DNA of 64,000 bases. Origin: Bacteroidota bacterium (GTDB taxonomy: Bacteria > Bacteroidota > Bacteroidia > Bacteroidales > UBA10428). Below the pieces are notes generated by a model that had not been told where the DNA came from, ran no database searches, and worked only from the letters and a program-made list of their open reading frames with translations. Of the stretch, positions 8,548-17,256 are shown one piece after another. Where the stretch lies: NCBI GenBank assembly GCA_016699695.1, contig CP065006.1, positions 744,001-808,000 on the forward strand, written 5' to 3'. How positions within the stretch are numbered: the stretch's first letter is position 1; every line of letters begins with the position of its first letter. Both the position numbers and the translations under genes were made by a program.

Positions 8548-11253
8548 CTATTTATATTGTGACTCAGGTTCAGCAGCAATGCTCAAATCCCGTTCGTTAA
8601 GTTTTACCGTTTTATCCTCTCCCCAAACTTTAGCAATCCTGTCCTTTATTTTTTGCTCAAATAGTTCAATCAATTGCTTGTTGGCATTAACCAATTCCTG
8701 CTCTTTTTCGATTTGGGAAACGATTTGTTGTTGGGCTTCGAGAGGTGGGTTTGGAATAAATATTTTCGAAAATGATTCATATCCAACTCTTGGTAATTGA
8801 GCGCCCTTTATACCTTTCAATACTTCCTGATTAAATTGTTCTGATAAAAAATATGAGCTATACAATTTCGAAAAAATACTTTTTTTTGCTCTAATTACGA
8901 AAATATCAGTTGAACAAATGCCTTCAATTTCAGAATAGTAAACTTTATTCAAATTTGGCCTTAGTTTACCATAGAGTATGTCACCCTTTCTAAAAACAAT
9001 TTTAGTGCTTTTTATTTCTTTTGGGTTTGCTTGATAATTTCCAACCAGCATTCCCGTTCCTTGGTCTATATTCTCCAATCCAATATAATTAATAGTTTTA
9101 TGTTCGATATTTTCTGGTAAAATATTATCATTTACTTTTTGAAAAACTTCCCCCAACTCCACCATTTCCCAATCCGCATCAACCTCAATTTTGGGTTTGT
9201 AGGTTGAGACTACCATTTTTGCCCCATCAATTATTTTTTGGTAGCCTTCTATTTCTGCTACTATTTCTTCTTGGATGGAGATGGGGGGAAGGGGGATTTT
9301 TATTGCTTCAATTTGTTTTGATGAAAGGTGCTTGACCGTTACTGCAAATGTTTTAGAATGTATTACATCTAAGCTTTTTTGAATCATTAGAAAAACATAT
9401 TCTTTTAATGTTCTTTTAAAATCATAAAGCTTGCATACTCGTTGATTTAAAAGAGCATTCCCATTTGACCAAAGAATAGTTTTAAAATCACCATCCATGC
9501 CTATCAGCAAATCATCATTATTTACTATGAATTTATTGTCATATTCTCCATTATAATAAGTTTCAGAAAAACCAGAATTGATGTCTCGAATTCTTATTAC
9601 AGGAATACCTTCTTTGCTATTGTTAAATTGGCTAGCATTAAAAGCATAACCATTAAGAATATTGCATAACTCTTTCAATTCAACTAAAGGCCAATCAGAA
9701 TTAATTTCAATTTGTGATTTATACCTCTCCCCACTCAAATTGTAATCCCCGTTTTTGGCAATTTCGGATTTGGGTACTGCATGGGCTATTGTTTTACCGT
9801 CACCCTGAACTTGTTTCAGGGTCGGTGGTTCTGAAGTAAGGGATTCCGAAACAAGTTCGGAATGACTGGTATGTTGTTCGGTATGACTGGTATGTTGTTC
9901 GGAATGACTGGTATGTTGTTCGGTATGACTCCTAAATGTCTTAATTATTTCAATGGCTTGTTCCAACTGCCCTCCCTTTACAGCATTGCGTTGTGCACCT
10001 AAACCATAGCCATCGTTGTCGATTTTTACAAATAAAATTTCCTCGCTCGTTTTTGCAAATTCTTTATCCATAAGCAATATGGATGTTTTTACGCCACTGT
10101 ACGGATTAAAAACTCCTGCGGGTAAACTCACAACAGCATAGAGGTAATTATCGACCAACATTTTCCGCAAGTCTTTGTAAGCTGTTCCGCTTTGGAATAT
10201 TACACCTTCCGGAACAATTATACCTGCACGACCTTTGGGGTTCAGGTGTTCGGCAATGTAATCGACAAACAACACTTCGCTGCGGTTACTGCTTATCGAA
10301 AACTTTTTGTGAGGCCGTATTCCACCTTTCGGAGACATAAACGGCGGATTGGCAAGGATTACATCAAAGGTCTCATTCCAGCGGTCTTCGCTGCTCAAGG
10401 TATCGTATTCCCAAATATGCGGGTCGGAAAAGCCATGCAAATAAAGGTTTACAAGGCTTAAGCGCACCATATCGGGCGAAATGTCGTAACCGGTAAAATT
10501 GGAAATAATGCGGCGGCGTTCGTCAGGGGTTAAGCCTACACCCATTGGGTCACCCTGAAATAGCTTAACGTCACCCTGAACTTGTTTCAGGGTCGGTAGT
10601 TCTGAAGTAAGGGATTCCGAAACAAGTTCGGAATGACTAGATGGTCGTTCAGCATGACGTTCAGCTGTTATATGTTTAAATGCCGAAATCAAAAAACCTG
10701 CTGTACCACAAGCAGGGTCGAGTATTGTATCGGTTTTTTGAGGGTCAACTGCTGCTACTAAAAAATCGATAATATGGCGTGGCGTGCGGAATTGTCCTGC
10801 ATCGCCCTGAGAACCCATTACCGAAAGCAAATATTCAAAGGCATCGCCCAGCTTTTCGCTATGGGTATATTCAAACTCGCCAATGGTTTTCAGAAACAAT
10901 TTAAGCGTTTCGGGGTCGCGATAGGGTAAAAAAGCATTCTTAAAAATATCGCGGAACAATTGTGGAATGTTGGGGTTTTTGTCCATGCTGGTTATGGCCT
11001 CGGAATACAATGCCAGCATTTCGTTGGCCGTAACTTTGGTATCGAACAGGCTGTCCCAGCTGTATTTTTCAAAATTACCCGAAAAGAATTTGGCTTTTGC
11101 CCCCAATTCAACAGCCTCTTTGTCCATGTCGTCCATGAACTTGTAAATTAAAGCAATGGTAATTTGCTCAATCTGGGCTTTGGGGTCGGGCAATTTACCC
11201 ACCAAAATATCGCGGCAATCGTCAATTCGTTTTTTTGTTGGTGTATCTAACAT
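8548..11253 (-). CDS. hsdM/hsdS: Type I restriction-modification fused methylase-specificity protein (HsdM-HsdS)
   Basis: Residues 1-430 are a type I N6-adenine methylase: helical N-domain, SAM motif DPACGTAGFL and catalytic NPPF (ILANPPFMSP). Residues 520-880 carry two target-recognition half-sites, beginning WPLVELKELCNILNG and WEMVELGEVFQKVND, each followed by a conserved helical spacer (PPISIQEEIVAEIE and PPLEAQQQIVSQIE). M and S are therefore fused in one 901-residue chain. Two stretches (about residues 198-230 and 442-485) are translated copies of an interspersed palindromic repeat, an unusual in-frame insertion. It works with the HsdR encoded upstream at 11687. Confidence 0.9.
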   Translation of the reverse strand: MLDTPTKKRIDDCRDILVGKLPDPKAQIEQITIALIYKFMDDMDKEAVELGAKAKFFSGNFEKYSWDSLFDTKVTANEMLALYSEAITSMDKNPNIPQLFRDIFKNAFLPYRDPETLKLFLKTIGEFEYTHSEKLGDAFEYLLSVMGSQGDAGQFRTPRHIIDFLVAAVDPQKTDTILDPACGTAGFLISAFKHITAERHAERPSSHSELVSESLTSELPTLKQVQGDVKLFQGDPMGVGLTPDERRRIISNFTGYDISPDMVRLSLVNLYLHGFSDPHIWEYDTLSSEDRWNETFDVILANPPFMSPKGGIRPHKKFSISSNRSEVLFVDYIAEHLNPKGRAGIIVPEGVIFQSGTAYKDLRKMLVDNYLYAVVSLPAGVFNPYSGVKTSILLMDKEFAKTSEEILFVKIDNDGYGLGAQRNAVKGGQLEQAIEIIKTFRSHTEQHTSHSEQHTSHTEQHTSHSELVSESLTSEPPTLKQVQGDGKTIAHAVPKSEIAKNGDYNLSGERYKSQIEINSDWPLVELKELCNILNGYAFNASQFNNSKEGIPVIRIRDINSGFSETYYNGEYDNKFIVNNDDLLIGMDGDFKTILWSNGNALLNQRVCKLYDFKRTLKEYVFLMIQKSLDVIHSKTFAVTVKHLSSKQIEAIKIPLPPISIQEEIVAEIEGYQKIIDGAKMVVSTYKPKIEVDADWEMVELGEVFQKVNDNILPENIEHKTINYIGLENIDQGTGMLVGNYQANPKEIKSTKIVFRKGDILYGKLRPNLNKVYYSEIEGICSTDIFVIRAKKSIFSKLYSSYFLSEQFNQEVLKGIKGAQLPRVGYESFSKIFIPNPPLEAQQQIVSQIEKEQELVNANKQLIELFEQKIKDRIAKVWGEDKTVKLNERDLSIAAEPESQYK
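9799..9930. repeat. Palindromic repeat inside hsdMS (copy 2, with tandem tail)
   Basis: CACCCTGAACTTGTTTCAGG, then GGATTCCGAAACAAGTTCGG, then four near-identical short units (GACTGGTATGTTGTTCGGWAT pattern, 19 bp period). It is read in frame by hsdMS as SELVSESL...LKQVQGD plus a His/Thr/Ser/Gln-rich repeat, between the methylase and the first recognition domain. Confidence 0.8.
10570..10660. repeat. Palindromic repeat inside hsdMS (copy 1)
   Basis: Same element as at 9799 (TCACCCTGAACTTGTTTCAG, then GATTCCGAAACAAGTTCGGA). It is translated in frame between the SAM motif and the next methylase strand, at about residues 198-228 of HsdMS. Confidence 0.8.
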
Positions 11254-11607
11254 TTAATTCGTTGCATTGTCATGCTGAACTTGTTTCAGCATCTGTTTAT
11301 ACTCTTCTATTTCCTTTTCAGAATACCATTTTTCCGACAAATCATTTAAGGCTGGGTTTTCTTCTTTTATCAGGTTCCATTTCCATTCTTTATGCCAATT
11401 TTTTAATTGTTTTTCCCTGTCAATGGCATTTTGCATCCCCATAATTCGTTCAAAATATACCAAATCGGTCAGGTTGTATTTTGCTGTAAAAACAGAACCT
11501 TTGCCACTTTTATGTTCAAGCATTCTCCTTTCAAGGTCACTTGTAACACCTATGTAAAGTGTTGTTCTGTTTTTGTTGCTCACTATATATACAAATCCTT
11601 CTTTCAT
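11254..11607 (-). CDS. GIY-YIG nuclease-domain protein
   Basis: The N-terminal GFVYIVSNKNRTTLYIGVTS is the GIY-YIG signature, followed by DLERRMLEHK and a conserved Glu (YFERI). These 80-110 residue single-domain proteins of the UPF0213/YhbQ type are common in Bacteroidota and poorly understood; many sit in genomes as repeat-associated genes. It lies inside the restriction operon between hsdR and hsdMS, and its stop is 1 bp from the hsdMS start. Its last residues (LKQVQHDNATN) are encoded by a copy of the interspersed palindrome at 11270. Confidence 0.85.
   Translation of the reverse strand: MKEGFVYIVSNKNRTTLYIGVTSDLERRMLEHKSGKGSVFTAKYNLTDLVYFERIMGMQNAIDREKQLKNWHKEWKWNLIKEENPALNDLSEKWYSEKEIEEYKQMLKQVQHDNATN
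11270..11292. repeat. Interspersed palindrome at the 3' end of the GIY-YIG gene
   Basis: CATGCTGAACTTGTTTCAGC is a copy of the repeat found in hsdMS and at 11609 and 11651. It encodes the C-terminus of the GIY-YIG protein. Confidence 0.7.
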
Positions 11608-11608
11608 T

Positions 11609-11681
11609 GTACAGACCCTGAAACAAGTTCAGGGTGACTTTTTATTAAGTTGTACAGACCCTGAAACAAGTTCAGGGTGAC
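11609..11681. repeat. Tandem pair of interspersed palindromes
   Basis: Two copies of GTACAGACCCTGAAACAAGT plus TCAGGGTGAC at 11609-11638 and 11651-11681, separated by 12 bp. They sit between the hsdR stop and the GIY-YIG start. CCCTGAAACAAGTTCAGGG is itself an inverted repeat and could form a hairpin in the transcript. Confidence 0.8.
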
Positions 11682-11686
11682 GTTTG

Positions 11687-14218
11687 CTAAGCGGCAAAGC
11701 GCTCTAAATTGATATAATCTTTAATGTACAACGGAATCACTTCCCTGTATTTGGCTGCCACCTCCTTAAATTGCGAAATGGTAAGCGTCGGGTTTGTTTG
11801 TAATGCATGAAAGTCTTTGGCTTCTATTATTTTCCTTATCTCGCCATCAACAATATATGCTTTAAAGAAATATTTTAACGACCGCAAATTTACATTTTCT
11901 TCGGGTGGATAAATTGAAATGAATTTGTCGAATTCTTCTTCCAATAATTCGTCTTTCGATTTAAATTTTGGAATAATACCAAATACCTTTTCCACCATTT
12001 CCCTTATGGACACTTTACGGTCAATCTTTGCAGCTTTTCGTAATTTTTCGAGGTTAAAGTATTCTTCGGGTTTATCGAAAATTTCGTTTTGAATATGCGA
12101 AACAACTTGTTCCCAATTGCCCAATACCACATTCTTTTTAATGATATCGTCCATTACAATGCGGTCCTCGAACTTCTTAAACAACATACGGTCGATTTTC
12201 ATTCCTTCGTACCCGATTTGTTGCTCTTTTAAAACGGCCAATGGGTCGGGTCGGAAACTGGTATATTTGTCGATATCAATACCACCGTCACTGCCTTCGC
12301 CCTTACCATTTCGGGGTTTAGGTAGTTTTAGTTTTTCATCGTAATCAAACTTTTCTTCAAAATATTCGCAATTGGCAAAGAAATCAAAGAGTTTAAAAAA
12401 CTCCTTTTCGTGTTTTAGCTGTTCTTCCTCTCCTAAATCGTTTTTATGTTTGAATTCAAAGGTATTTTTGCGGGTACCACGCCCTTTAATCTGAACAAAA
12501 TCGGAAGGACTGAAAATAGGACGCATCATGCAAAGGTTCAACAAATCGGGACAATCGTAACCCGTTGTCATCATACCAACTGTTACACAAATGCGTGTTT
12601 TACCCGATTTATAGCCTTCTAACCATGAAGTTTTACCGTTTAGGTTGTTGTTGGTAAAATTGATGGTCATTTGCTGCGCATCACTCACTTGTGAAGTAAC
12701 CTGTACCGCGAAATCGGAATTGTATTTATTCGGGAAAAGCTGTTCAGCAAATTCATTTAAAATTTCCGTAAGCTTTCTTGCATGGTTCTGACTAACTGCA
12801 AAGATGATTGTTTTACCAATCTCTTTAGTAATTGGGTCACGCAAGGCTTTTTCCAAAAATGTCTGGCAAAATACCCGATTGGTTTTCTCCGAAAAGAATT
12901 TGCGCTCAAAATCGCTGGAAACAAAGGTTTCGGTTTCTTCGCCTTCTTCTGAGGTAATTGCTACAGCATAGCCTCTATCGGAAAGCAATTGCGTAGTTAT
13001 TTCGGTACGGGCATCTAATATTCGCGGATTAACCAGAAAGCCATCTTTAACTCCATCCAATAAAGAATACCGAAATGTAGGGTCGCCACCCTCGCAACCA
13101 AAAGTTGCATAAGTGTCGCGCAACATCCGGCGTTCAATTTCTCTAGGGTCGTTATCTTTAACTTTGTCCGAATCTATGCCTTTTAGATAGTCTTTTGGTG
13201 TGGCAGTTAAACCTAACTTGTAGCCATGAAAATATTCAAAAACTGCTCGTGCATTTCCGGAAATTGAACGATGAGATTCATCGGAAATAATCAAGTCAAA
13301 ATCAGTTGGGGTAAATTGATTTCGGTATTTATTATCGAACATCAGCGATTGAATGGTTGTAACCAGAATATCTGCTTTGCGCCAATCGCTTTTATGTTCC
13401 TTAAAAATAAATGTTGTATAATCAGGTTTCAGATAATTAGTAAAAGCTTTCCAAGCCTGGTCTTCAAGCTCTAATCTATCTACAAGAAATAAAACTTTTC
13501 GTGCGTTTTTAGTTCTTAAAAATAATCGGATCACCGCAGCAGAAGTAAGTGTTTTACCTGTACCTGTAGCCATTTCAAAAAGAAAGCGGTCTTTTCCTTC
13601 TTCCACCGCTTCTTGTAAATGCTTAATTGCATTTAACTGATAGGGTCTTAGAAATCTGAGTCCATTTGTCCAAATAAAATCTTTACTTGCCGCAACACTG
13701 CCGTTCCAACCTGGCCGTTGAGCATAGTCTGGCATTTGAACAGTAACAATATAATCAATCTCAACAGGTTCCGTTGCTAATGATTTTCTGTCCGGATTCC
13801 ATTCTTTAATGGCTCCAATTTCGTTTGGTGAAGGAAACTTATAAATAGGCTTGGGATTTCCTTTCTTCAGATTCCATAAGTAATGGACTATCCCATTAGA
13901 AAGAATAATAAATTGCGCCCCAACTGTATTTGCATATTTTCGGGCTTGTTCCTTTGCAACCAAAGGGTGTAAACTTTCTTTTTTTGCTTCGAGAACACAA
14001 ATCGGTTTGTTGTCGGAATCTACAAGCAAGAAATCAAGCGACCCCGATTTTACTTTTTCATAATCGTTGCCCCAGGCATCAATCTCTTTTTGAGAAATTT
14101 TCACATGGTTTTCAAGCAGGATATTCGCCTTTTCTTCGTGATTATCGAAGAATCGCCAGCCAGCTTCTTCAAGCAGTTGGTTTATCTTTATGCGGGCATG
14201 GGCTTCGTTGTTCAACAT
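11687..14218 (-). CDS. hsdR: Type I restriction endonuclease subunit R (HsdR, EcoEI-like)
   Basis: Translocase and nuclease subunit that cleaves unmodified DNA with HsdM/S. The N-terminal nuclease domain has a PD-(D/E)xK pattern (SLDFLLVD, CVLEAKKE). Walker A is MATGTGKTLTSAA and the DEAD-like box is ISDESHRS. Helicase motif VI is IKGRGTRK, and an EcoEI-type C-terminal domain follows. A longer frame runs to 14392, but its extra 58 residues are encoded partly by a palindromic element and look non-protein-like. The ATG at 14216-14218 (MLNNEAHARIKINQLLEEAGW) is therefore the better start, giving 843 residues. Confidence 0.9.
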   Translation of the reverse strand: MLNNEAHARIKINQLLEEAGWRFFDNHEEKANILLENHVKISQKEIDAWGNDYEKVKSGSLDFLLVDSDNKPICVLEAKKESLHPLVAKEQARKYANTVGAQFIILSNGIVHYLWNLKKGNPKPIYKFPSPNEIGAIKEWNPDRKSLATEPVEIDYIVTVQMPDYAQRPGWNGSVAASKDFIWTNGLRFLRPYQLNAIKHLQEAVEEGKDRFLFEMATGTGKTLTSAAVIRLFLRTKNARKVLFLVDRLELEDQAWKAFTNYLKPDYTTFIFKEHKSDWRKADILVTTIQSLMFDNKYRNQFTPTDFDLIISDESHRSISGNARAVFEYFHGYKLGLTATPKDYLKGIDSDKVKDNDPREIERRMLRDTYATFGCEGGDPTFRYSLLDGVKDGFLVNPRILDARTEITTQLLSDRGYAVAITSEEGEETETFVSSDFERKFFSEKTNRVFCQTFLEKALRDPITKEIGKTIIFAVSQNHARKLTEILNEFAEQLFPNKYNSDFAVQVTSQVSDAQQMTINFTNNNLNGKTSWLEGYKSGKTRICVTVGMMTTGYDCPDLLNLCMMRPIFSPSDFVQIKGRGTRKNTFEFKHKNDLGEEEQLKHEKEFFKLFDFFANCEYFEEKFDYDEKLKLPKPRNGKGEGSDGGIDIDKYTSFRPDPLAVLKEQQIGYEGMKIDRMLFKKFEDRIVMDDIIKKNVVLGNWEQVVSHIQNEIFDKPEEYFNLEKLRKAAKIDRKVSIREMVEKVFGIIPKFKSKDELLEEEFDKFISIYPPEENVNLRSLKYFFKAYIVDGEIRKIIEAKDFHALQTNPTLTISQFKEVAAKYREVIPLYIKDYINLERFAA

Positions 14219-14378
14219 TGAATCAAAAGTGTTATTCAATTTTTTGCAAGATACATTTTTAGTATTTGTATCGTGGGGTGTGCGGGCAAAAAAACAGCTT
14301 TTTTGGTTTTTAGAATTGGCTTTTGTGTCGGCAAAAACCAAATGTGCTGTTTGTGCGGCTGGCTTTTTACACTGATCG

Positions 14379-14515
14379 ATAACGCCCAGCAATATGCGCA
14401 GTGCGGGAGTTCGCGGCCACTTCCTTATCCACCGTTACTGCCCTTGCCAGCGAGCAATGAACTTGCAATTTGCTCTGAAACCCGCATGATGTATACACTG
14501 TGTTGGCGGTTCGTG
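14379..14515. repeat. Inter-module palindromic element, type B (copy 1)
   Basis: Begins AACGCCCAGCAATATGCGCA followed by GTGCGGGAG, and ends CCCGCATGATGTATACACTG followed by TGTTGGCGGTT, which pairs imperfectly with the start. The same left arm recurs at 15498. It separates hsdR from the DUF2284 gene. Confidence 0.65.
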
Positions 14516-14523
14516 CTTTATTT

Positions 14524-15060
14524 TCATTCTATCAATAATATCGCTATTCTATTCATTTCTGCCGGATTATCTGAAACCACATTTATCTCTAATCCTAAGT
14601 TTCTAACAGTTTGATAAACATCCACAGCGAAACTCTCTGGACTCGGTCTTGATTTTGTTTTATCCTTGCAATCTAATCTGTTTTTTGAACAATCTTTGCA
14701 CAGAGAACAACATGTTTGATTAAGTAAAAAAACTTTCTGAAATCCAGTTAGAAAAACCTCACGCTCAATATCCAATAATTTATTAGTCATTTCTCTTGAC
14801 CAATCTGATGGATAAGAGGTTTTATCGGCATATTTGTTTAATCTTATAACCAATCCACAATCATACTCCTTGAAAAAACTATCACAATCATTTACTGATG
14901 GAGTGTTTGGAGGACAAGTTCCTAATCCATAATCACTACATCCAAAACTACATTTCACTCTCACCCAATGGGCGACAACAATCTCTTTGGGATTTATCCA
15001 CTTATAATCAGAGAATCCCTTTTCTGCTATGATTGTTTCAATTTTTTGTTTATTTATCAT
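14524..15060 (-). CDS. DUF2284 cysteine-rich metal-binding protein
   Basis: A 178-residue protein with two cysteine clusters: CSFGCSDYGLGTCPP near the N-terminus and QTCCSLCKDCSKNRLDC near residue 120. This is the layout of DUF2284 (predicted metal-binding, COG5423), probably an Fe-S or zinc protein. Function unknown. It stands alone between two palindromic elements together with the cupin gene 51 bp upstream. Confidence 0.8.
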   Translation of the reverse strand: MINKQKIETIIAEKGFSDYKWINPKEIVVAHWVRVKCSFGCSDYGLGTCPPNTPSVNDCDSFFKEYDCGLVIRLNKYADKTSYPSDWSREMTNKLLDIEREVFLTGFQKVFLLNQTCCSLCKDCSKNRLDCKDKTKSRPSPESFAVDVYQTVRNLGLEINVVSDNPAEMNRIAILLIE

Positions 15061-15111
15061 TTGAGAAATCTCATTTAAGACATGCTCAATCTAAGAAGGA
15101 AATACTGTACA

Positions 15112-15423
15112 TCACAGATTTTCAACAAAGAAAACGGTTGCTTTTTCAGTTAGGACTTTACCTTTATGCTTATGCTCTGAACCATTTGGAATAAAGATAG
15201 CATCACCAGGCAAATAAACCTCTGTTACACTTTCAAACTCTATTTCCATGTTACCCTCAATTAAGAATCCATAATGTCCTTTTTCGCACCAATGTAATGG
15301 CATATTATTCGAGTATTCAACAAGTCTTAATCTAATACCATTCTGATCAAAATATTTATGTCTCACACCATTAATAGGTGATTCCCAAGATAGTTTGCTA
15401 AATTCCGATTTGTATTTATTCAT
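15112..15423 (-). CDS. Small cupin-domain protein
   Basis: The 103-residue protein has a single cupin barrel: LHWCEKGHYGFLIEGNMEIEFE carries the first metal-type motif (here with His/Glu partly preserved), and LPGDAIFIPNGSEHKHKG is the second motif with PGD and a His. Such proteins bind a small ligand or metal; the substrate is unknown. It shares orientation with the DUF2284 gene. Confidence 0.75.
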   Translation of the reverse strand: MNKYKSEFSKLSWESPINGVRHKYFDQNGIRLRLVEYSNNMPLHWCEKGHYGFLIEGNMEIEFESVTEVYLPGDAIFIPNGSEHKHKGKVLTEKATVFFVENL

Positions 15424-15489
15424 ATAATCCTAAAATTACTTATACAATTCTTTTGTCGACACAATTTAATATTCGAAGCGTCTCTTAGC

Positions 15490-15630
15490 ATGACCGCCAA
15501 CGCCCAGCAATATGCGCAGTGCGGGAGCTTTGAAAAGCCCTACTGTCAGAACTGCTGAAAGTGATAAAGTTGTACATAGCTCAAATATAGCAAAGCAACC
15601 CGTATTACGTATAATGCTTGTTGTGCCCTG
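15490..15630. repeat. Inter-module palindromic element, type B (copy 2)
   Basis: AACGCCCAGCAATATGCGCA at 15499 is identical to the element at 14381, followed by GTGCGGGAGCTTTGAAAAGC. The right arm CCCGTATTACGTATAATGCT pairs with the left arm with several transition-type mismatches. It lies between the cupin gene and the HepT gene. Confidence 0.65.
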
Positions 15631-15632
15631 TG

Positions 15633-15980
15633 CTATTTCAACAATTCGTTCACCTCTTTTTCAAGAATTGGCAAGTAACGACTAACAATCAACCATATAA
15701 TATCCTCAGAAACGCTATCATAACCATGAATAATACGATTGCGTGTGTCAACAATCTTGCGGGAATCACTTATTGGAAAGGAAGGATTTATTTTTAAAAT
15801 CCTATCCATGGCTTCTCCAATAATTTCTATATTTCTCTCAACAGCCTTCCGTGTTTTCAAATCTTTCTGGAAACTAATGAAATCCCTTTTAGCTGGGAGG
15901 AATTCATAAATTTCGGCAATTGATAATTCTATATCTTTGAGATACGCTTTAATATCATATTTTATATCGTCATTTTGCAT
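15633..15980 (-). CDS. hepT: HepT-like HEPN toxin
   Basis: The all-helical 115-residue protein ends with the HEPN RNase motif R-x4-H-x-Y (R80, H85, Y87, in RNRIIHGYD). In HepT/MntA systems HepT is the RNase toxin, silenced by AMPylation by MntA. Its start codon overlaps the end of the mntA frame by 11 bp, showing tight coupling. Confidence 0.88.
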   Translation of the reverse strand: MQNDDIKYDIKAYLKDIELSIAEIYEFLPAKRDFISFQKDLKTRKAVERNIEIIGEAMDRILKINPSFPISDSRKIVDTRNRIIHGYDSVSEDIIWLIVSRYLPILEKEVNELLK

Positions 15981-16314
15981 AAATCAGATATTTCGAATTA
16001 TCAATTTTCTGACGAACATAGGGATTTTTAATTGCTTTATTTTCTAATAAATCAATAGGTCTTTTAAATAAATCTTGAAGAGCAAATTTAAGATTGAAGT
16101 AATTATCTGCATATTCGATCGGGTCAACCGAATCAATATCAACAACTAAATCAATATCGCTTTTATCACTAAATCTATCAGTTAAAACAGACCCAAAAAC
16201 ATATAAGGATTTCACTTTGTTTTGTTGACAAAGATTTTTCAAGTTCATTAAATAATTATCCAGATACATTTGTTTAAGTTTCTCCAAAATTAATAAATCT
16301 ATGTGATGTTTCAA
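15970..16314 (-). CDS. mntA: MntA-like nucleotidyltransferase antitoxin
   Basis: A minimal nucleotidyltransferase with the GS-x10-DxD motif (G41-S42, D53-x-D55 in FGSVLTDRFSDKSDIDLVVD). In characterised pairs this protein AMPylates the HepT tyrosine. The gene precedes hepT, the usual order. Two earlier methionines make the exact start uncertain by about 20 residues. Confidence 0.86.
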   Translation of the reverse strand: MKHHIDLLILEKLKQMYLDNYLMNLKNLCQQNKVKSLYVFGSVLTDRFSDKSDIDLVVDIDSVDPIEYADNYFNLKFALQDLFKRPIDLLENKAIKNPYVRQKIDNSKYLIYAK

Positions 16315-16330
16315 CTATATTCGCAGCATG

Positions 16331-16468
16331 GGGCACAACGGTTAATGGTAGGGTTTCGTGCGGGATTACGAAGCTGTTATCTATCAGTTTACACCGACCA
16401 TTTTTTACGAGCCAAAAACGCCCGCAACCCGCTGTAGCCCGCATGCTCGCTATTGTGTGTTGTGTGCG
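16331..16468. repeat. Inter-module palindromic element, type A (copy 2)
   Basis: Outer arms GCACAACGG and GTTGTGTGC pair. The interior reads GTGCGGGATTACGAAGC, TATCTATCAGTTTACACC, TTTTTTACGAGCC, matching the order of blocks at 5500 and 17109. The last codons and stop of the decayed toxin gene at 16450 lie inside its right arm. Confidence 0.7.
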
Positions 16469-16812
16469 GTTTTAATACGAATTCCTCTCTTATCTAAAAC
16501 TGAAAAATTATTAAATAAATCACTAAAGTGTTTTTCAATAAATTGAGCAGCTAACTCAATTCTTTCAATGCGAGGTAATTCTCCTAGTCTAATTAATAAA
16601 ATCCCTTTGTGTTCTAATTTTAAACGGTAGGTCTATTCTCCAAAATCTTTATCTTCAGTATTAAGCAAGCATTGGTTTTTAACTGCAATTGATAGTACTT
16701 CTTCGTCCTTTATCCCAAAACTTTCCTCTGCAATAGATTATACTATAATTCCTTTTTCCCTTAAAAGAAGAATTATTCCAAAATCAACGCTCTCATCAGC
16801 AACAATAGTCAT
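16450..16812 (-). pseudogene. Decayed DUF5615-type PIN toxin
   Basis: From the ATG at 16812 the frame reads MTIVADESVDFGIILLLREK, continues through SIAEESFGIKDEEVLSIAV and LLNTEDKDFGE, and ends with a conserved tail (LFNNFSVLDKRGIRIK). This is the pattern of small DUF5615 PIN-like toxins. Two in-frame stops interrupt it, TAA at 16738-16740 and TAG at 16633-16635, with no frameshift. The start is 2 bp after the DUF433 stop, the normal antitoxin-toxin order. The acidic residues D6, E7 and the ED pair of TEDKDFG survive, so decay looks recent. Confidence 0.82.
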
Positions 16813-16814
16813 TT

Positions 16815-17048
16815 TTAGGATGCTTTTGAGAATACAACTTCATTTTTGATAGAATCTGCCGCAAACAATAAACAAGCACTTATATCTTCCTTTTGTATTT
16901 TGGGATATGCTTCTATCAAATCCTCAATTGTATCACCTGATGCTAATTTTTCAAGAATCAAGTCTACTGGGATTCTTGTGTTTTTGATAACAGGTTTTCC
17001 ATAAAGTTTTTCAGGAATTGATTCAATATGTAATGTCCAGTCTATCAT
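16815..17048 (-). CDS. DUF433 antitoxin (VapB-like)
   Basis: The 77-residue protein matches DUF433: GKPVIKNTRIPVDLILEKLASGDTIEDLIEAYP is the characteristic beta-hairpin plus helix-turn-helix. DUF433 proteins are antitoxins of DUF5615 PIN-like toxins. The partner directly downstream is a pseudogene with two stops, so this antitoxin is an orphan in practice. Confidence 0.88.
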   Translation of the reverse strand: MIDWTLHIESIPEKLYGKPVIKNTRIPVDLILEKLASGDTIEDLIEAYPKIQKEDISACLLFAADSIKNEVVFSKAS

Positions 17049-17108
17049 TTTACTTTTTTCCCAAAGTTAATATCATTCTAATATAATTGCAACATACTCG
17101 ATTTAATC

Positions 17109-17248
17109 GCACACAACGGTGGCGGTATGGTTAGTTACCGATTTCGAAGCACTTTACTATCAAGTTACAACTACTTTTGATACGAGCTGTGCCGCTCGAA
17201 TACGCACTGCATAGGCAATTAACTATACCGCGTGTTACCGCCTGGTGT
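17109..17248. repeat. Inter-module palindromic element, type A (copy 3)
   Basis: Left arm GGCGGTATGGTTAGTT and right arm AATTAACTATACCGCGTGTT (plus ACCGCC) are inverted complements with a short bulge. The interior holds ACCGATTTCGAAGC, TACTATCAAGTTACAACTAC and TTTTGATACGAGC, in the same order as the copies at 5500 and 16331. Confidence 0.7.
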
Positions 17249-17256
17249 TTTTCCGT

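Noticed and set aside
14219..14392. N-terminal extension of HsdR
   Set aside because: It is encoded partly by a type B palindromic element and is not typical of HsdR; the inner ATG at 14218 fits the family.
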